Origin: Chryseobacterium sp. BGARF1
GTDB lineage: Bacteria; Bacteroidota; Bacteroidia; Flavobacteriales; Weeksellaceae
Reading direction: 5' to 3'
Assembly (NCBI RefSeq): GCF_001677955.1
Contig: NZ_LELA01000073.1
Location: 83,052-147,051 of the forward strand
DNA length: 64,000 nt
Shown here: in pieces, positions 8,232-18,093 of the stretch
Layout: every line of letters begins with the position of its first letter
Numbering within the stretch: the stretch's first letter is position 1
Translations under genes and position numbers: made by a program
The notes under the pieces: model-generated
What the model was told of the DNA's origin: nothing
Seen by the model: only the letters and a program-made list of their open reading frames with translations
The model's database searches: none

Positions 8232-8350
8232 TTTTACATTGCTGATGTTTCAGTTTTATTGAATAAGAAAAAATGTAAAAAATAATAATTTAGCTTTCAT
8301 AGAGGATTATGGCATGCTATCTGTTATACAATCCATAGCAAAATTAATAT

Positions 8351-8737
8351 ATGGAACAGATTTTTATCAAGGTAGCTTTTTGCCAAAAATGTAGCGGATA
8401 TCATGCTTCAACCTACGCCGATTCGTCTCAAAAAAATAATCCGGAAATTGTAGATCACTATCTTTATCATGGTGAACCTTATTTCACTTTCAACCAGTCC
8501 AGTTTTAATAAAGCTGAACAACTTGAATGCACTGAAGTAAAAATTATTCAGCTAAAAGAGCATCAGAAAAATGACTTAAAATATTGCGGATGCAAGAAGA
8601 AGCCAAGAAAATTATCAACTATAACTCAAAGCGTAAGATTCTCGGAATCGTTTACACAAATGCCTAAATACGAAGAAGTTTCAGAAACTGAAATTTACTT
8701 TAGAGATGTTTACCGTTTGTCGTATAACTTTCATTAA
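8351..8737 (+). CDS. Hypothetical cysteine-pair protein
   Basis: A 128-residue soluble protein without a signal peptide. It carries CQKC near residue 11 and CGC near residue 78, with histidines nearby (SGYHAST, DHYLYHGEPY), a layout that could bind zinc or another metal. It ends before an intrinsic terminator at 8774. No family was recognised and the neighbours do not suggest a pathway. It is a real gene to judge by codon usage, isolated position and terminator. Confidence 0.6.
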   Translation: MEQIFIKVAFCQKCSGYHASTYADSSQKNNPEIVDHYLYHGEPYFTFNQSSFNKAEQLECTEVKIIQLKEHQKNDLKYCGCKKKPRKLSTITQSVRFSESFTQMPKYEEVSETEIYFRDVYRLSYNFH

Positions 8738-8773
8738 AAATATTGATGATAGTACAATTTCATCACATAAAAT

Positions 8774-8808
8774 AAAAGGAACTGAATAGTAGTCGGTTCC
8801 TTTTTCTT
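8774..8808 (+). terminator. Intrinsic terminator
   Basis: The stem AAAAGGAAC / GTTCCTTTT closes a 13-base loop and runs into a T-rich tract, 37 bases after the stop of the cysteine-pair protein gene. Confidence 0.8.
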
Positions 8809-9064
8809 TTGGGCTTTCAGAGAAAATAATGCTTTTAATTGAGCAATTTTATGACTGAAAAGATTAGTTTAAACGTTTTAATTTTCAAAATTTGAATTAA
8901 AAATTTACTTTTATTGCTTAAAAAATTATGTATATTCGTTTCTTATTTCCGGGAAATTTCAATTAAAATTCCTTTACTTTTAAATAAAACAAATAGGTTA
9001 TCGGCTATAATCATTATAGAATGATAGCTTTATTTTAAAGTAAACAATAATAAATCAGAAGGTT

Positions 9065-10648
9065 TTGAAGATTAATTTTAAACATGCACTCACACAACGA
9101 TCTGTTTTTATAGCAGCTTTGTCAGTTTGTTTTATAGCAGCGGTTGCTTTTGCGGTGCTGAGCCTTCTTATTACTCACGACAGCCGAAAAAACAATGAAG
9201 AATTTGCCAGGAAAACTTTTTTGAGAAAATATGAAACGGTAGAAAAAGAGTTCAAGAATATCGAAGATTATCAATACCTGCTTCGTGCTTTGATTCAGAA
9301 AGATGGTCTGAAAAATTACAAAGATTACTCCTCGGTCTTAAATAGCTTAAACAAAAGACGCAAATTGGTTCCGTACAGTTGGTACTATTATTATAATGGT
9401 GCTTCTGGAGAATCTGGCAATAAAGATCTTTTATCGGATATTCTCAAAAAAGATGAAAAGGTAGAGAAGTATACTAAAATTAAAAATAAAGGTCCGGGTA
9501 ACTTTAATAATTATATAATCAGTCATAACGATAGTATTTATTGGTTAAGCTACGATTCTTTAATACAGGCAAATAAAGATATGCTGTATTACGGTTCTGC
9601 GGTAAGTCTAGATAACCTTCATCAGTATTTTGCAACCATTGATCAATCTCCGAATACGTATACTTATGTTTTTTCAAAAGAAGGTATTTGCATTACACAT
9701 CCTGATAAAAAATATTTAGGTAAAAATGTTTTTGACTTTACAGACATTAAACCACAGGATACGTTGAGCAGTAAAACACAATTGGGATATACGGAACGAA
9801 ATACGATTTCCGAATACCTTGATGTAGAAGTTATCCGATTTATAAAACCTTTAAAAACTGATAATTTTGAAGGATATGCAGTGGTAAATTATGTAAGCTT
9901 CCTTATTGATGAGAGTGTAAATCAAACAAAAAGATATACCGTTTATATTTTTCTAGCGGCTTTGCTTCTTATTGTGACCGTATTTATTTTGTTTTACAGA
10001 GCGACCAATATGGCATTTCAGGAGAAAGAAAAAATACAGTCTGAAAAAAATCTGCTCCTTGTTGAGAATGAAAAAATGCATCGGGAAGAAGCATTAAACC
10101 AGCTTCAGCAGCTCAAAAATAATATCAACCCACATTTTCTTTTCAATTCATTGAATTCTCTTTACATGTTGATTGGGCTCAACAAAGAAAATGCTCAGAA
10201 GTTCACCATGAATCTTTCAAAGATTTACCGTTATCTTATTGTTCCACCGAAAGAAAATCTGGTTCCTGTCGCACAGGAGATCAGTTTTATCAAACAATAT
10301 ATGGATCTTTTAAAAAGTAGGTTCGACGAAGAAATTAGTTTTGAATTGATTATTAATGATGAAGAAAGTTTAGAAAAAAGAATTCCGTATTTATCCCTAC
10401 AGTTGGTTACAGAGAATGCTATTAAGCATAATATTGCAACCATAGACAATCCTTTAGCCATTATTATTACCGTTGAAAAAGATGGAGTTATTGTGAAAAA
10501 CAGCTGGCAACCCAAGACGGAAGACGTACAGAGTGAAAAGTTTGGTTTAGATTATTTAAATCAAATTTATCAATATTTTAAGAATAATAATCTAGATATT
10601 TCAATTAAGGATGGATATTTTATCTGTTTTCTTCCGTTAATGGATTAA
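9065..10648 (+). CDS. LytS/YehU-type sensor histidine kinase with extracytoplasmic sensor domain
   Basis: Membrane sensor kinase of 527 residues. TM1 (about 13-35) and TM2 (about 293-315) enclose a 255-residue extracytoplasmic domain whose end (GICITHPDKKYLGKN) looks like a dCache-type ligand-binding domain. The cytoplasmic part is a short coiled coil and a His_kinase domain with NPHFLFNSLNSL (His357) and an ATPase N-box (LQLVTENAIKHN). The start is TTG at 9065 after AGAAGG; no in-frame ATG exists before about residue 185, so TTG is well supported. Its likely partner is the LytTR regulator at 18094, with a protease and SusC/SusD genes between them. Confidence 0.9.
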   Translation: MKINFKHALTQRSVFIAALSVCFIAAVAFAVLSLLITHDSRKNNEEFARKTFLRKYETVEKEFKNIEDYQYLLRALIQKDGLKNYKDYSSVLNSLNKRRKLVPYSWYYYYNGASGESGNKDLLSDILKKDEKVEKYTKIKNKGPGNFNNYIISHNDSIYWLSYDSLIQANKDMLYYGSAVSLDNLHQYFATIDQSPNTYTYVFSKEGICITHPDKKYLGKNVFDFTDIKPQDTLSSKTQLGYTERNTISEYLDVEVIRFIKPLKTDNFEGYAVVNYVSFLIDESVNQTKRYTVYIFLAALLLIVTVFILFYRATNMAFQEKEKIQSEKNLLLVENEKMHREEALNQLQQLKNNINPHFLFNSLNSLYMLIGLNKENAQKFTMNLSKIYRYLIVPPKENLVPVAQEISFIKQYMDLLKSRFDEEISFELIINDEESLEKRIPYLSLQLVTENAIKHNIATIDNPLAIIITVEKDGVIVKNSWQPKTEDVQSEKFGLDYLNQIYQYFKNNNLDISIKDGYFICFLPLMD

Positions 10649-10707
10649 GAGCTTAAAAATCCATTCACTCCGATAATTAGCCCTTTCACTCCCTGTTAAT
10701 ATAGATG

Positions 10708-10715
10708 TAGTTTTG
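10708..10715 (+). promoter_or_regulatory. Candidate -7 promoter box for the protease-SusC-SusD unit
   Basis: TAGTTTTG matches the Bacteroidetes -7 consensus TAnnTTTG, 55-62 bases before the preferred protease start. A partial -33 match (TTTC near 10684-10687) lies about 20 bases upstream. A second TATTTTTG box at 10723-10730 is also possible but gives a shorter leader. Confidence 0.4.
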
Positions 10716-10769
10716 TAGGTTATATTTTTGCCTACTGAAAACCTAGAGGGCATGAAATGTACTATTTTA

Positions 10770-13334
10770 ATGAAGAATTACAGGCTTGCACTGTATTTGG
10801 GGCTTAGTTTAGCCTCTCCGGCAGCTTTTGCACAGAAAAAAGATACAGTAAAAACCGACAAAGAGAAATCTGCGAAAACAGATACTTCCTCAAAAAAAAC
10901 CAAGAAAATTGATGAACTGATCAAAAAAGGAACTTATAAAAAAGGTCTTTTTAATACGATTCAGGTAAAAACAGATATTTATTTTGAAATTCCTGACAGT
11001 TTGATTGGACGCCAGTTTTTGGTCGTGAATAAATTATCGCAAGTTCCGATGCAGGTAAATGAAGCGGGATTAAATAAAGGAATGAATTATGAAAATAAGG
11101 TAATTTCTTTTCACCGTGATTATGTCGCCAAAAAGATTTGGGTTAAAACGGTAATTCCACAAGTGTCTTCTCCAAAAAATGATGTAATCACAAAATCTGT
11201 TAAAGATAATTTTTCAGAATCTGTGATTGAAGTTTTTGATATCGAAGCACAAAATACCGATTCTACTTCTGTAGCTATTAAAGTAAATAAAGTTTTTGAC
11301 GGTAACCAAAAAAGTTTCAACGATGTTTTGGCAAATGTTGGCCTTGGAGGTTCTGTAAAATCAAACCTGTCTTATATTGAAAGCGTAAAAACATTCCCTC
11401 AAAACCTTGTTGTTAAATCTCAACTGACCACTTCAGTGAATGAAGGAGGTGTTGATTTGCCTGTAACACTTGGGGTGACCAGTAATATCGTGTTGCTTTC
11501 TAAAGTGCCGATGGATTCTAGAACTGATGATTCTAGAGTTGGTTTCTTCAGTGAAAAACATTGGGCTTTTAATGACCGTCAACAAAGAATGGATGAAAAA
11601 CGTTTCATTACAAGATGGCGTTTAGAACCTAAAGAAGAAGACAAAGAAAAGTATCTGAGAGGAGAATTGGTAGAGCCTAAAAAGCCTATCATTTATTATA
11701 TTGATCCTGCAACACCGATTCAATGGCGTGAAAAGATTATAGCAGGAGTTTATGATTGGCAGGTTGCTTTTGAAAAGGCAGGTTTTAAAAATGCCGTTAT
11801 CGCAAAAATGCCGGATGAGAATGATAAAGATTTTGATATTGATGATGTAAGATATTCGGTAATTACCTATGCTGCTTCACCAAAATCTAATGCAATGGGA
11901 CCTTCAGTGGTAGACCCAAGAAGTGGTGAGATCATTGAATCTGATATTATTTGGTGGCATAATGTAATGACCTCTCTTCAGGAATGGATGAGAATTCAGA
12001 CCGGACCTATTGATCCAAAAGCGAGAGGAAATGTATTTAGTGATGAGCATATGGGTGAAGCAATTCGTTTTGTTTCTTCTCATGAAGTGGGGCATACATT
12101 TGGTTTAAAGCATAATATGGGTTCTTCATTTGCTTTCCCTGTAGAATCATTGCGTTCAAAAGAGTTTACAGATGAAATGGGAGGTACTGCACCTTCAATT
12201 ATGGATTATGCACGTTATAATTATGTAGCGCAGCCTGAAGATGGTGTTACAGCAATTACTCCAAAAATAGGATTGTATGATAAATACGCTATTGAATGGG
12301 GGTATCGTTGGTACCCTGATGCCGTTTCTGAGAAAAAAGCATTAAGAAGTTTGATAGAAAAACATCAAGATGATCCTATCTATTTTTATGGTGAACAGCA
12401 GAGTTATTTGGAAACTATTGACCCTCGTTCGCAATCAGAAGATTTAGGTGATGATGCGATGAAAGCAAGTGAATATGGAATGAAAAACCTAAAGATTGTT
12501 ATCGATAATCTTTTAAAATGGACTTATGAAGATGGGAAAAACTATACTGATGCTGGTAAGCTTTATTTAGGAGCTATAGGGCAGTGGGACCTGTATTCAG
12601 GGCACGTTATGGCTAATGTAGGAGGTATTTATTTAGACCATACCGTTTTTGGAAATAACAAAAAAGCTTATGAAGCGGTACCTGCAGAAACTCAGAAAAG
12701 AGCGGTTGATTATCTTATTAAAAACTCGATAAACCTTCCGGAGTGGTTATTTTTTAACCCAATCTCAGAGAAAACCTATCCTGTTAAAAATTCTCCGATG
12801 GGGCCTTTTGAGCAGACTCCTTACAACTTAGCAAGAGGAATGCAGTATGGTAATCTGTACTCTTTATTTATGGATGACCGTTTATTGAGAATGCTGGAAA
12901 ATGAATTGAAACATCAGATTGCAGGTTCTAAGGAAGAAATTTATACTGTTGAGAATTTATTTGACCAGGTAAGAGGTTCAATTTTCAATAAAAAAGGAAG
13001 CTTGACGATTCTTGAAAAGATGACGCAGAAAAACTATGTGGATGCCCTGATTGTTTCAGTAAACAAATTATTTGAAAAAACGGCTGTAAAAGCAATCAAA
13101 ACAGATAATACGCTGAATATCCCTACGATCTGTAATTTCCAGGAAGAAGCTCAAAGTCTTAGGAATATCAATTATTCATCTATGAAAAGAGTATCTGAGG
13201 TTACTACTTACAAAAGAGCAGAACTACAGAAGGTATTGAATTTATTGAACAAAAATAAAAACAAGGGAGATGATGCCTCTAAGGCTCATTATGCTGACTT
13301 AATCATCCGTATTAAAGAGGCTTTAAATAAATAA
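10770..13334 (+). CDS. Secreted zinc-dependent metalloprotease (DUF5117/DUF4953 type)
   Basis: Large exported metalloprotease of about 854 residues. A signal peptide (MKNYRLALYLGLS to AFAQ) is followed by a lysine/threonine-rich linker, an N-terminal beta-rich domain, and a catalytic domain with the metzincin-like motif HEVGHTFGLKH (residues 438-448 from this start) and a later SIMDYARYN Met-turn segment. The zinc site is complete, so it should be active. In-frame starts also exist at 10728 (TTG) and 10752 (ATG); 10770 gives the cleanest signal peptide. SusC begins 6 bases after its stop, which links protein digestion to uptake. The family is widespread in Bacteroidetes but poorly characterised. 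Confidence 0.87.
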   Translation: MKNYRLALYLGLSLASPAAFAQKKDTVKTDKEKSAKTDTSSKKTKKIDELIKKGTYKKGLFNTIQVKTDIYFEIPDSLIGRQFLVVNKLSQVPMQVNEAGLNKGMNYENKVISFHRDYVAKKIWVKTVIPQVSSPKNDVITKSVKDNFSESVIEVFDIEAQNTDSTSVAIKVNKVFDGNQKSFNDVLANVGLGGSVKSNLSYIESVKTFPQNLVVKSQLTTSVNEGGVDLPVTLGVTSNIVLLSKVPMDSRTDDSRVGFFSEKHWAFNDRQQRMDEKRFITRWRLEPKEEDKEKYLRGELVEPKKPIIYYIDPATPIQWREKIIAGVYDWQVAFEKAGFKNAVIAKMPDENDKDFDIDDVRYSVITYAASPKSNAMGPSVVDPRSGEIIESDIIWWHNVMTSLQEWMRIQTGPIDPKARGNVFSDEHMGEAIRFVSSHEVGHTFGLKHNMGSSFAFPVESLRSKEFTDEMGGTAPSIMDYARYNYVAQPEDGVTAITPKIGLYDKYAIEWGYRWYPDAVSEKKALRSLIEKHQDDPIYFYGEQQSYLETIDPRSQSEDLGDDAMKASEYGMKNLKIVIDNLLKWTYEDGKNYTDAGKLYLGAIGQWDLYSGHVMANVGGIYLDHTVFGNNKKAYEAVPAETQKRAVDYLIKNSINLPEWLFFNPISEKTYPVKNSPMGPFEQTPYNLARGMQYGNLYSLFMDDRLLRMLENELKHQIAGSKEEIYTVENLFDQVRGSIFNKKGSLTILEKMTQKNYVDALIVSVNKLFEKTAVKAIKTDNTLNIPTICNFQEEAQSLRNINYSSMKRVSEVTTYKRAELQKVLNLLNKNKNKGDDASKAHYADLIIRIKEALNK

Positions 13335-13340
13335 TTAGTA

Positions 13341-16300
13341 ATGAAAAAAGCATTTATACTTTTACCTCTTTTGGCGGCTCAGATTGCATTAGCCCAGGAA
13401 AAGAAAACAATTACCGGAAAAATTGACGACGGAGATACTTCCAGAGTAATTGCAGGTGCATCTATCAAAATAGAAACACAGTCTGTTTCTACAAAAACAA
13501 ATCAGACCGGAATTATTGAAAGCGTTTCTATAGGTACAATCACAGATAAAAACGGAAATTATACTTTAGAAATCCCTGCAGATACAAAATCTGTAATGGT
13601 AAGTTATTTAGGATATGAACCAAAAATAATTCAGATTTACGAAGGACAAACTAGTTATAACATTACTTTGGTTCCTGTTGTAAGCACCGATATTCCTGAA
13701 AAAAACAATATTCAGGAAGTAATTATCACCGGATATCAGAAAATTGAAAAACGTAAGCAGACTTCAGCTGTTACTACAGTGAAGATGAACGATATTCAGC
13801 AAGCCGGTGTTGCCAGTGTAGACCAATTATTGGCTGGACAGATTGCCGGTGTTGCCGTTACGCCAGAAACAGGAGCTCCCGGAAGCCCTGCAAAAATCAG
13901 AATTCGTGGTACTGCTTCTCTTTCGGGGCCTCAAGATCCGCTTTGGGTAATTGATGGTCTTCCGTTGGAAGGAAATGATGTGCCTAATTTTAGTGATAAA
14001 GATAATATCGATCAGCTTCAGAATTTTTCTATTGCAGGATTAAACCCTAATGATATTGAAGATATTACCATATTAAAAGATGCTGCTGCTACAGCTATTT
14101 ATGGAGCAAGAGCGGCGAATGGTGTAATTTCAATTACCACCAAAAAAGGAAAAAAAGGAAGTTTAAGAGTTAATTTCTCGGCAGATACTTTCATTACTGC
14201 ACGTCCTGATTTTGGTAAACTTAATCTTTTAAACGCTTCTGAAAAAGTAGATTTAGAATTAATGCTTGCTAATCGTACCGACTTAACCTATCGTACCGAC
14301 AAAGGGGAAGTGATGAGAATCTTAACTCAAAACGGACAGCTTGATGCCTATAGAAATGGTGGTTTAGGAGGTTTAAATCTAATAACACGTCAGCAAATTG
14401 ACGGGTTAAGAAACAGCAATACAGACTGGGGAAAATTATTGTATCAAAATGCAATCAATAAACAGTATGGAGTAAGTATTTCGGGAGGTAGCGACCATTC
14501 AGATTATTATTTCTCTTTAGGATATTATGATGAACAGGGAACAACGATTGGGACAGGTTTCGAACGTTATAATTTAACGCTAAAAAACAATTATAAAATA
14601 AATGATAAACTTAATTTTGGAGTGTCAGTTTTTGGGACTCAAAGTGAGAGAACATCATTTGTTACAGATGCAGATGCGTCTATCAGCCCGATCAATTATT
14701 CAAGAAATGCCAATCCTTATCTGAGCCCTTACAACGCAGACGGAAGCTACAGATATGATCAGGATATTGATGGTTTTGAAAACAGATATATTCCTTTCAA
14801 CTTTTTAGAAGAAAGAGAAAATACAAGTTATACACTGAAAAATCAGTCATTAAAAGCTATTTTCGATTTAGATTATAAATTAGCAAAAGGCCTGAAACTG
14901 ACTTCACAGCTAGGTGTTCAGTATGACGGTAATAAGACGGAAAAATTTGCAGCCGAGAATACCTACTTTACCAGAAAGATGAAAGAAGGAACGCGTTATT
15001 ACAAAGATGGTGCATACCGTTACTTTTTACCGGATGGTGGCGTAAAACAAAACTGGGATAATAATTTCTTCCAATACAACTGGAAATTACAGGGAAGCTA
15101 CAGCACAAAAATTAATTCGGTACACGAGATTGATTTGATGGCGGGAACTGAACTTCGTAAAACTGAAGATAACACAACCGTTACAAGAGCTTTCGGATAT
15201 GATTCTGTAACAAGAAGAGCTACGGCGATTGTTTTCCCAAGCTCTGGTTTTGCAGCGGAAAGAAAGTATGAGACTTACAGAGAAATGCCTCCAATCGAGA
15301 ATGCGTATGCTTCAATGTTTGCAACGGCATCTTATACTTATGATCAGAAATATACCTTCTTCGGTAGTGTGAGATATGACGGAACCAATTTATTCGGAGT
15401 TAATAAAAAGTACAAATACCTTCCGATATGGGCGGTTTCTGGCTCTTGGTTGGTGTCGAAAGAGAATTTCATGAAAGATATTTCAGCTATTTCTAACTTT
15501 AGATTGAGAGCTTCTTACGGTTTACAAGGGAACATTGACCGTAATACCTCACCGTTCTTTATTGGTGAATACAGCGATTCGACCATTCTTCCGGGCGGAA
15601 AAGAGAATATTATTAACGTAATCAGTCCTCCAAACGATAAACTTCGTTGGGAAAAGACAACCAATGTGAATGTTGGGCTTGATCTAGGTTTATTAAACAA
15701 TCGTATCAACCTTACCGCTGATGTTTACAACAGAAAAGGAACCGATATGATCAGTATGAAAGAAACTCCGCTTGAAACCGGATTTGAATATACGATGATG
15801 AACTGGGGAAGCTTAACCAACAAGGGATTTGAATTGGCGGTATCAACTAAAAATATCAACAAAGATAATTTCAAGTGGTCTACAACAATCAACTTTGCAC
15901 ATAACAAAAGTAATGTATTGAGCGAGCAGCCTCGTGACAACGCATTGCTTCCTTCAAGAGAAGGTCTTCCGGTAAACGCTGTTTTTGCATTGAAAACTGC
16001 AGGAATGGATGAAAACGGAAACCCAATGTTCTGGAAAGGAAATGAAAAAGTAAAAATCGAAGATTTCTTTGCATTGTATGATGTGTATGCAGATTTTCTT
16101 CCTGGTCAATTGGTAGATTCTAAGCTTTCAAATGCAGAACTGAGAAGTCTTTTCACCTATGTTGGCGACAGAGATCCGAAGTTTACAGGAGGTATTATCA
16201 ACACCTTTAAAATAAGTAATTTCGATTTTACTGTTTCAGCTACTTTTAACCTGAAACAAACAGTAATGCAAACACCTTCTTATCGTGGAATGGAGCTGGA

Positions 16301-16682
16301 CAGAGGAAGAAATTACACCAAAGATATTTACAATGCAGGTGGTTCACTTCCGGGAATTACAAGTCCGGATATGGAAACCAATCCTGGTTGGATGGGTAAT
16401 AAATGGCTTTCTGATAACCGTTCTAATGCGTACAGCCTTCTTGATATCTGGGCAAAAGAGATCAGTTATTTAAGGATCAGCAGCATTCGTTTAGGATATA
16501 CATTACCTAAAGAATTTACAAGTCCGATGGGAATCAGTGCTTTGAGACTAAGTGTAGAAGGGCGTAACTTATTTGTATTCAGTAATGGATATAAAGGATA
16601 TTTCGACCCCGAAACGTATGGTAATATTTATGCACAACCTATCACAAAATCGGTGACAGTAGGATTTAATGTTTCTTTTTAA
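13341..16682 (+). CDS. SusC/RagA-family TonB-dependent outer membrane transporter
   Basis: Outer membrane importer of 1113 residues that works with a SusD lipoprotein lid and TonB energy. A signal peptide (to IALAQ) is followed by a CarboxypepD_reg-like beta domain (ITDKNGNYTLEIPA and YLGYEP), the SusC-type signature before the plug (EVIITGYQKIEKRK), the plug domain (IRIRGTASLSGPQDPLWVID and the AATAIYGARAANGVI segment) and the beta barrel, which ends with the aromatic residue of FNVSF. The N-terminal region is slightly longer than usual, with an insert between the first strands (residues about 35-65). It sits directly after a secreted metalloprotease, so peptides are a more likely cargo than glycans. 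Confidence 0.95.
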   Translation: MKKAFILLPLLAAQIALAQEKKTITGKIDDGDTSRVIAGASIKIETQSVSTKTNQTGIIESVSIGTITDKNGNYTLEIPADTKSVMVSYLGYEPKIIQIYEGQTSYNITLVPVVSTDIPEKNNIQEVIITGYQKIEKRKQTSAVTTVKMNDIQQAGVASVDQLLAGQIAGVAVTPETGAPGSPAKIRIRGTASLSGPQDPLWVIDGLPLEGNDVPNFSDKDNIDQLQNFSIAGLNPNDIEDITILKDAAATAIYGARAANGVISITTKKGKKGSLRVNFSADTFITARPDFGKLNLLNASEKVDLELMLANRTDLTYRTDKGEVMRILTQNGQLDAYRNGGLGGLNLITRQQIDGLRNSNTDWGKLLYQNAINKQYGVSISGGSDHSDYYFSLGYYDEQGTTIGTGFERYNLTLKNNYKINDKLNFGVSVFGTQSERTSFVTDADASISPINYSRNANPYLSPYNADGSYRYDQDIDGFENRYIPFNFLEERENTSYTLKNQSLKAIFDLDYKLAKGLKLTSQLGVQYDGNKTEKFAAENTYFTRKMKEGTRYYKDGAYRYFLPDGGVKQNWDNNFFQYNWKLQGSYSTKINSVHEIDLMAGTELRKTEDNTTVTRAFGYDSVTRRATAIVFPSSGFAAERKYETYREMPPIENAYASMFATASYTYDQKYTFFGSVRYDGTNLFGVNKKYKYLPIWAVSGSWLVSKENFMKDISAISNFRLRASYGLQGNIDRNTSPFFIGEYSDSTILPGGKENIINVISPPNDKLRWEKTTNVNVGLDLGLLNNRINLTADVYNRKGTDMISMKETPLETGFEYTMMNWGSLTNKGFELAVSTKNINKDNFKWSTTINFAHNKSNVLSEQPRDNALLPSREGLPVNAVFALKTAGMDENGNPMFWKGNEKVKIEDFFALYDVYADFLPGQLVDSKLSNAELRSLFTYVGDRDPKFTGGIINTFKISNFDFTVSATFNLKQTVMQTPSYRGMELDRGRNYTKDIYNAGGSLPGITSPDMETNPGWMGNKWLSDNRSNAYSLLDIWAKEISYLRISSIRLGYTLPKEFTSPMGISALRLSVEGRNLFVFSNGYKGYFDPETYGNIYAQPITKSVTVGFNVSF

Positions 16683-16693
16683 AATTTAAAAAC

Positions 16694-18013
16694 ATGAGAA
16701 AAATTACAACATTCATTGCGGTTGCAGTACTAAGTTTTTCCAGTATAGGATGCGATCGTTTTTTAGATATACAGCCGGAAGGGAAGATTATTCCTGTTAC
16801 TGCTGAAGATTACCGTAAAGTATTGACTTCTGCGTATTCAAAATACCCTATTCACAAATCTTTGGTAGCACTTCGTACAGACGAGCTTAATATAGATGAA
16901 AATACAAGTGATTTTATCGCTTACCGTGAAATTGCGATGTGGAAAGACAGCAACAACGATCAATCAACGATTGAGTTTCCTTGGGTAAGTTTTTATTCGG
17001 TGGTTTTCTATCTAAATCAAATCATCAACGAAGGAAGCAAAACAATGACCGATTCTCCTGAAAAACAGCAGATTTTGGCAGAAGCTTATGCACTTCGTGC
17101 GTATGTATATTTTGATATGGTCAATTTATACGGTAAACCATATAATGCAGCGACAGCGTCTCAGGATAGAGGAGTTCCTATTAATTTAGAAATCGATCTT
17201 GAGCAGGTTTTAAAACCGTCAAGCGTTCAGGAAGTTTATGATCAGGTGCATGCAGATATTAAAAAAGCAGAACAGATGATGATTGAGCAGAAGCAGACTT
17301 CGCCAATCAACTATAGATTTTCTAAAGTTTCGTTATTGGCTTTTCAGGCAAAAACAGCTCTCTATCAAGGAGATTGGAACAAAGCTTTAGATTATGCAAA
17401 TCAGGCAATGGCAATTAAAGGAGAGTTGAGTAATTTAAATACTTCTAGTCAGGCTCCTAATCATTTTACTTCAGTAGAATCTATCATGGCTTTAGATAAT
17501 GCTTTCAACAGTGCAGTACAGAATATATCGTATGCTTCTGCAGATCTTCTTGCAAAATACAATACAGCTACTGACAAAAGATTTGGAATTTATTTCCAAA
17601 AAAATGGCAGCAAATATAAAATCATCAAAGGGGGAAGTTCAGACTTCAGAGTTTCTTTCAGAACAGCAGAATTATATTTCATAAAATCTGAAGCTTTGGT
17701 AAAATTAAACAGATTAGATGAAGCTAAAGAAGCGTTGCTTAAAGTTTTGAAAAACAGATACACTCCAACCGGATTTACAGCTATTCAAACTGATGTTAAT
17801 GCAATGAATACAACAGTTTTCATGAACTTTATAATGGATGAGAGATCTAGAGAATTCGCTTTGGAAGGGCAGCGTTGGTTTGATTTAAGACGATCAGATC
17901 AGAAAAAAATCATTCATAATATTAACGGACAGGAATATATTCTTCAGCAAAATGACGTAAGGTACACGATAGAGTTCCCGAAAAGTGCTAAAAAGAACAA
18001 TCCGTACTTATAA
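16694..18013 (+). CDS. SusD/RagB-family substrate-binding lipoprotein
   Basis: Surface lipoprotein of 439 residues that forms the lid over the preceding SusC barrel. The signal peptide ends in a lipobox with Cys20 (SSIGCDRFLDIQPEG), and the DRFLDIQPEGKIIP segment is typical of SusD N-termini. TPR-like helices (EAYALRAYVYFDMVNLYGKP, ALDYANQAMA) and the C-terminal RSREFALEGQRWFDLRR motif are present. It is 11 bases downstream of susC. At 439 residues it is short for the family (often 480-550), as seen in SusD homologues that bind peptides rather than glycans, though length alone does not prove this. Confidence 0.93.
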   Translation: MRKITTFIAVAVLSFSSIGCDRFLDIQPEGKIIPVTAEDYRKVLTSAYSKYPIHKSLVALRTDELNIDENTSDFIAYREIAMWKDSNNDQSTIEFPWVSFYSVVFYLNQIINEGSKTMTDSPEKQQILAEAYALRAYVYFDMVNLYGKPYNAATASQDRGVPINLEIDLEQVLKPSSVQEVYDQVHADIKKAEQMMIEQKQTSPINYRFSKVSLLAFQAKTALYQGDWNKALDYANQAMAIKGELSNLNTSSQAPNHFTSVESIMALDNAFNSAVQNISYASADLLAKYNTATDKRFGIYFQKNGSKYKIIKGGSSDFRVSFRTAELYFIKSEALVKLNRLDEAKEALLKVLKNRYTPTGFTAIQTDVNAMNTTVFMNFIMDERSREFALEGQRWFDLRRSDQKKIIHNINGQEYILQQNDVRYTIEFPKSAKKNNPYL

Positions 18014-18041
18014 AAATTTAACATTCATATTAACAACCCCG

Positions 18042-18077
18042 AAACCGCTTGAACTTAATTGTTTTAGCGGTTTTTTT
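18042..18077 (+). terminator. Intrinsic terminator after susD
   Basis: AAACCGCT (18042-18049) and AGCGGTTT pair around a 16-base loop and are followed by a run of T. It lies 29 bases after the susD stop and directly ahead of the response regulator, whose own promoter appears to overlap it. Confidence 0.8.
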
Positions 18078-18086
18078 GTATTTTTG
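18059..18086 (+). promoter_or_regulatory. Promoter overlapping the susD terminator; likely leaderless transcript
   Basis: TTG (18059-18061), 17 bases, then TATTTTTG (18079-18086) fits the Bacteroidetes -33/-7 consensus. Transcription would begin about 7 bases further on, at or within a base or two of the regulator ATG at 18094, so the message would have almost no 5' leader. The -33 element sits inside the terminator loop. Confidence 0.5.
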
Positions 18087-18093
18087 CAATGTT

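Noticed and set aside
18049..18093. N-terminal extension of the LytTR regulator from a TTG
   Set aside because: The extension overlaps the terminator and precedes the canonical receiver start MKIAIIEDE.
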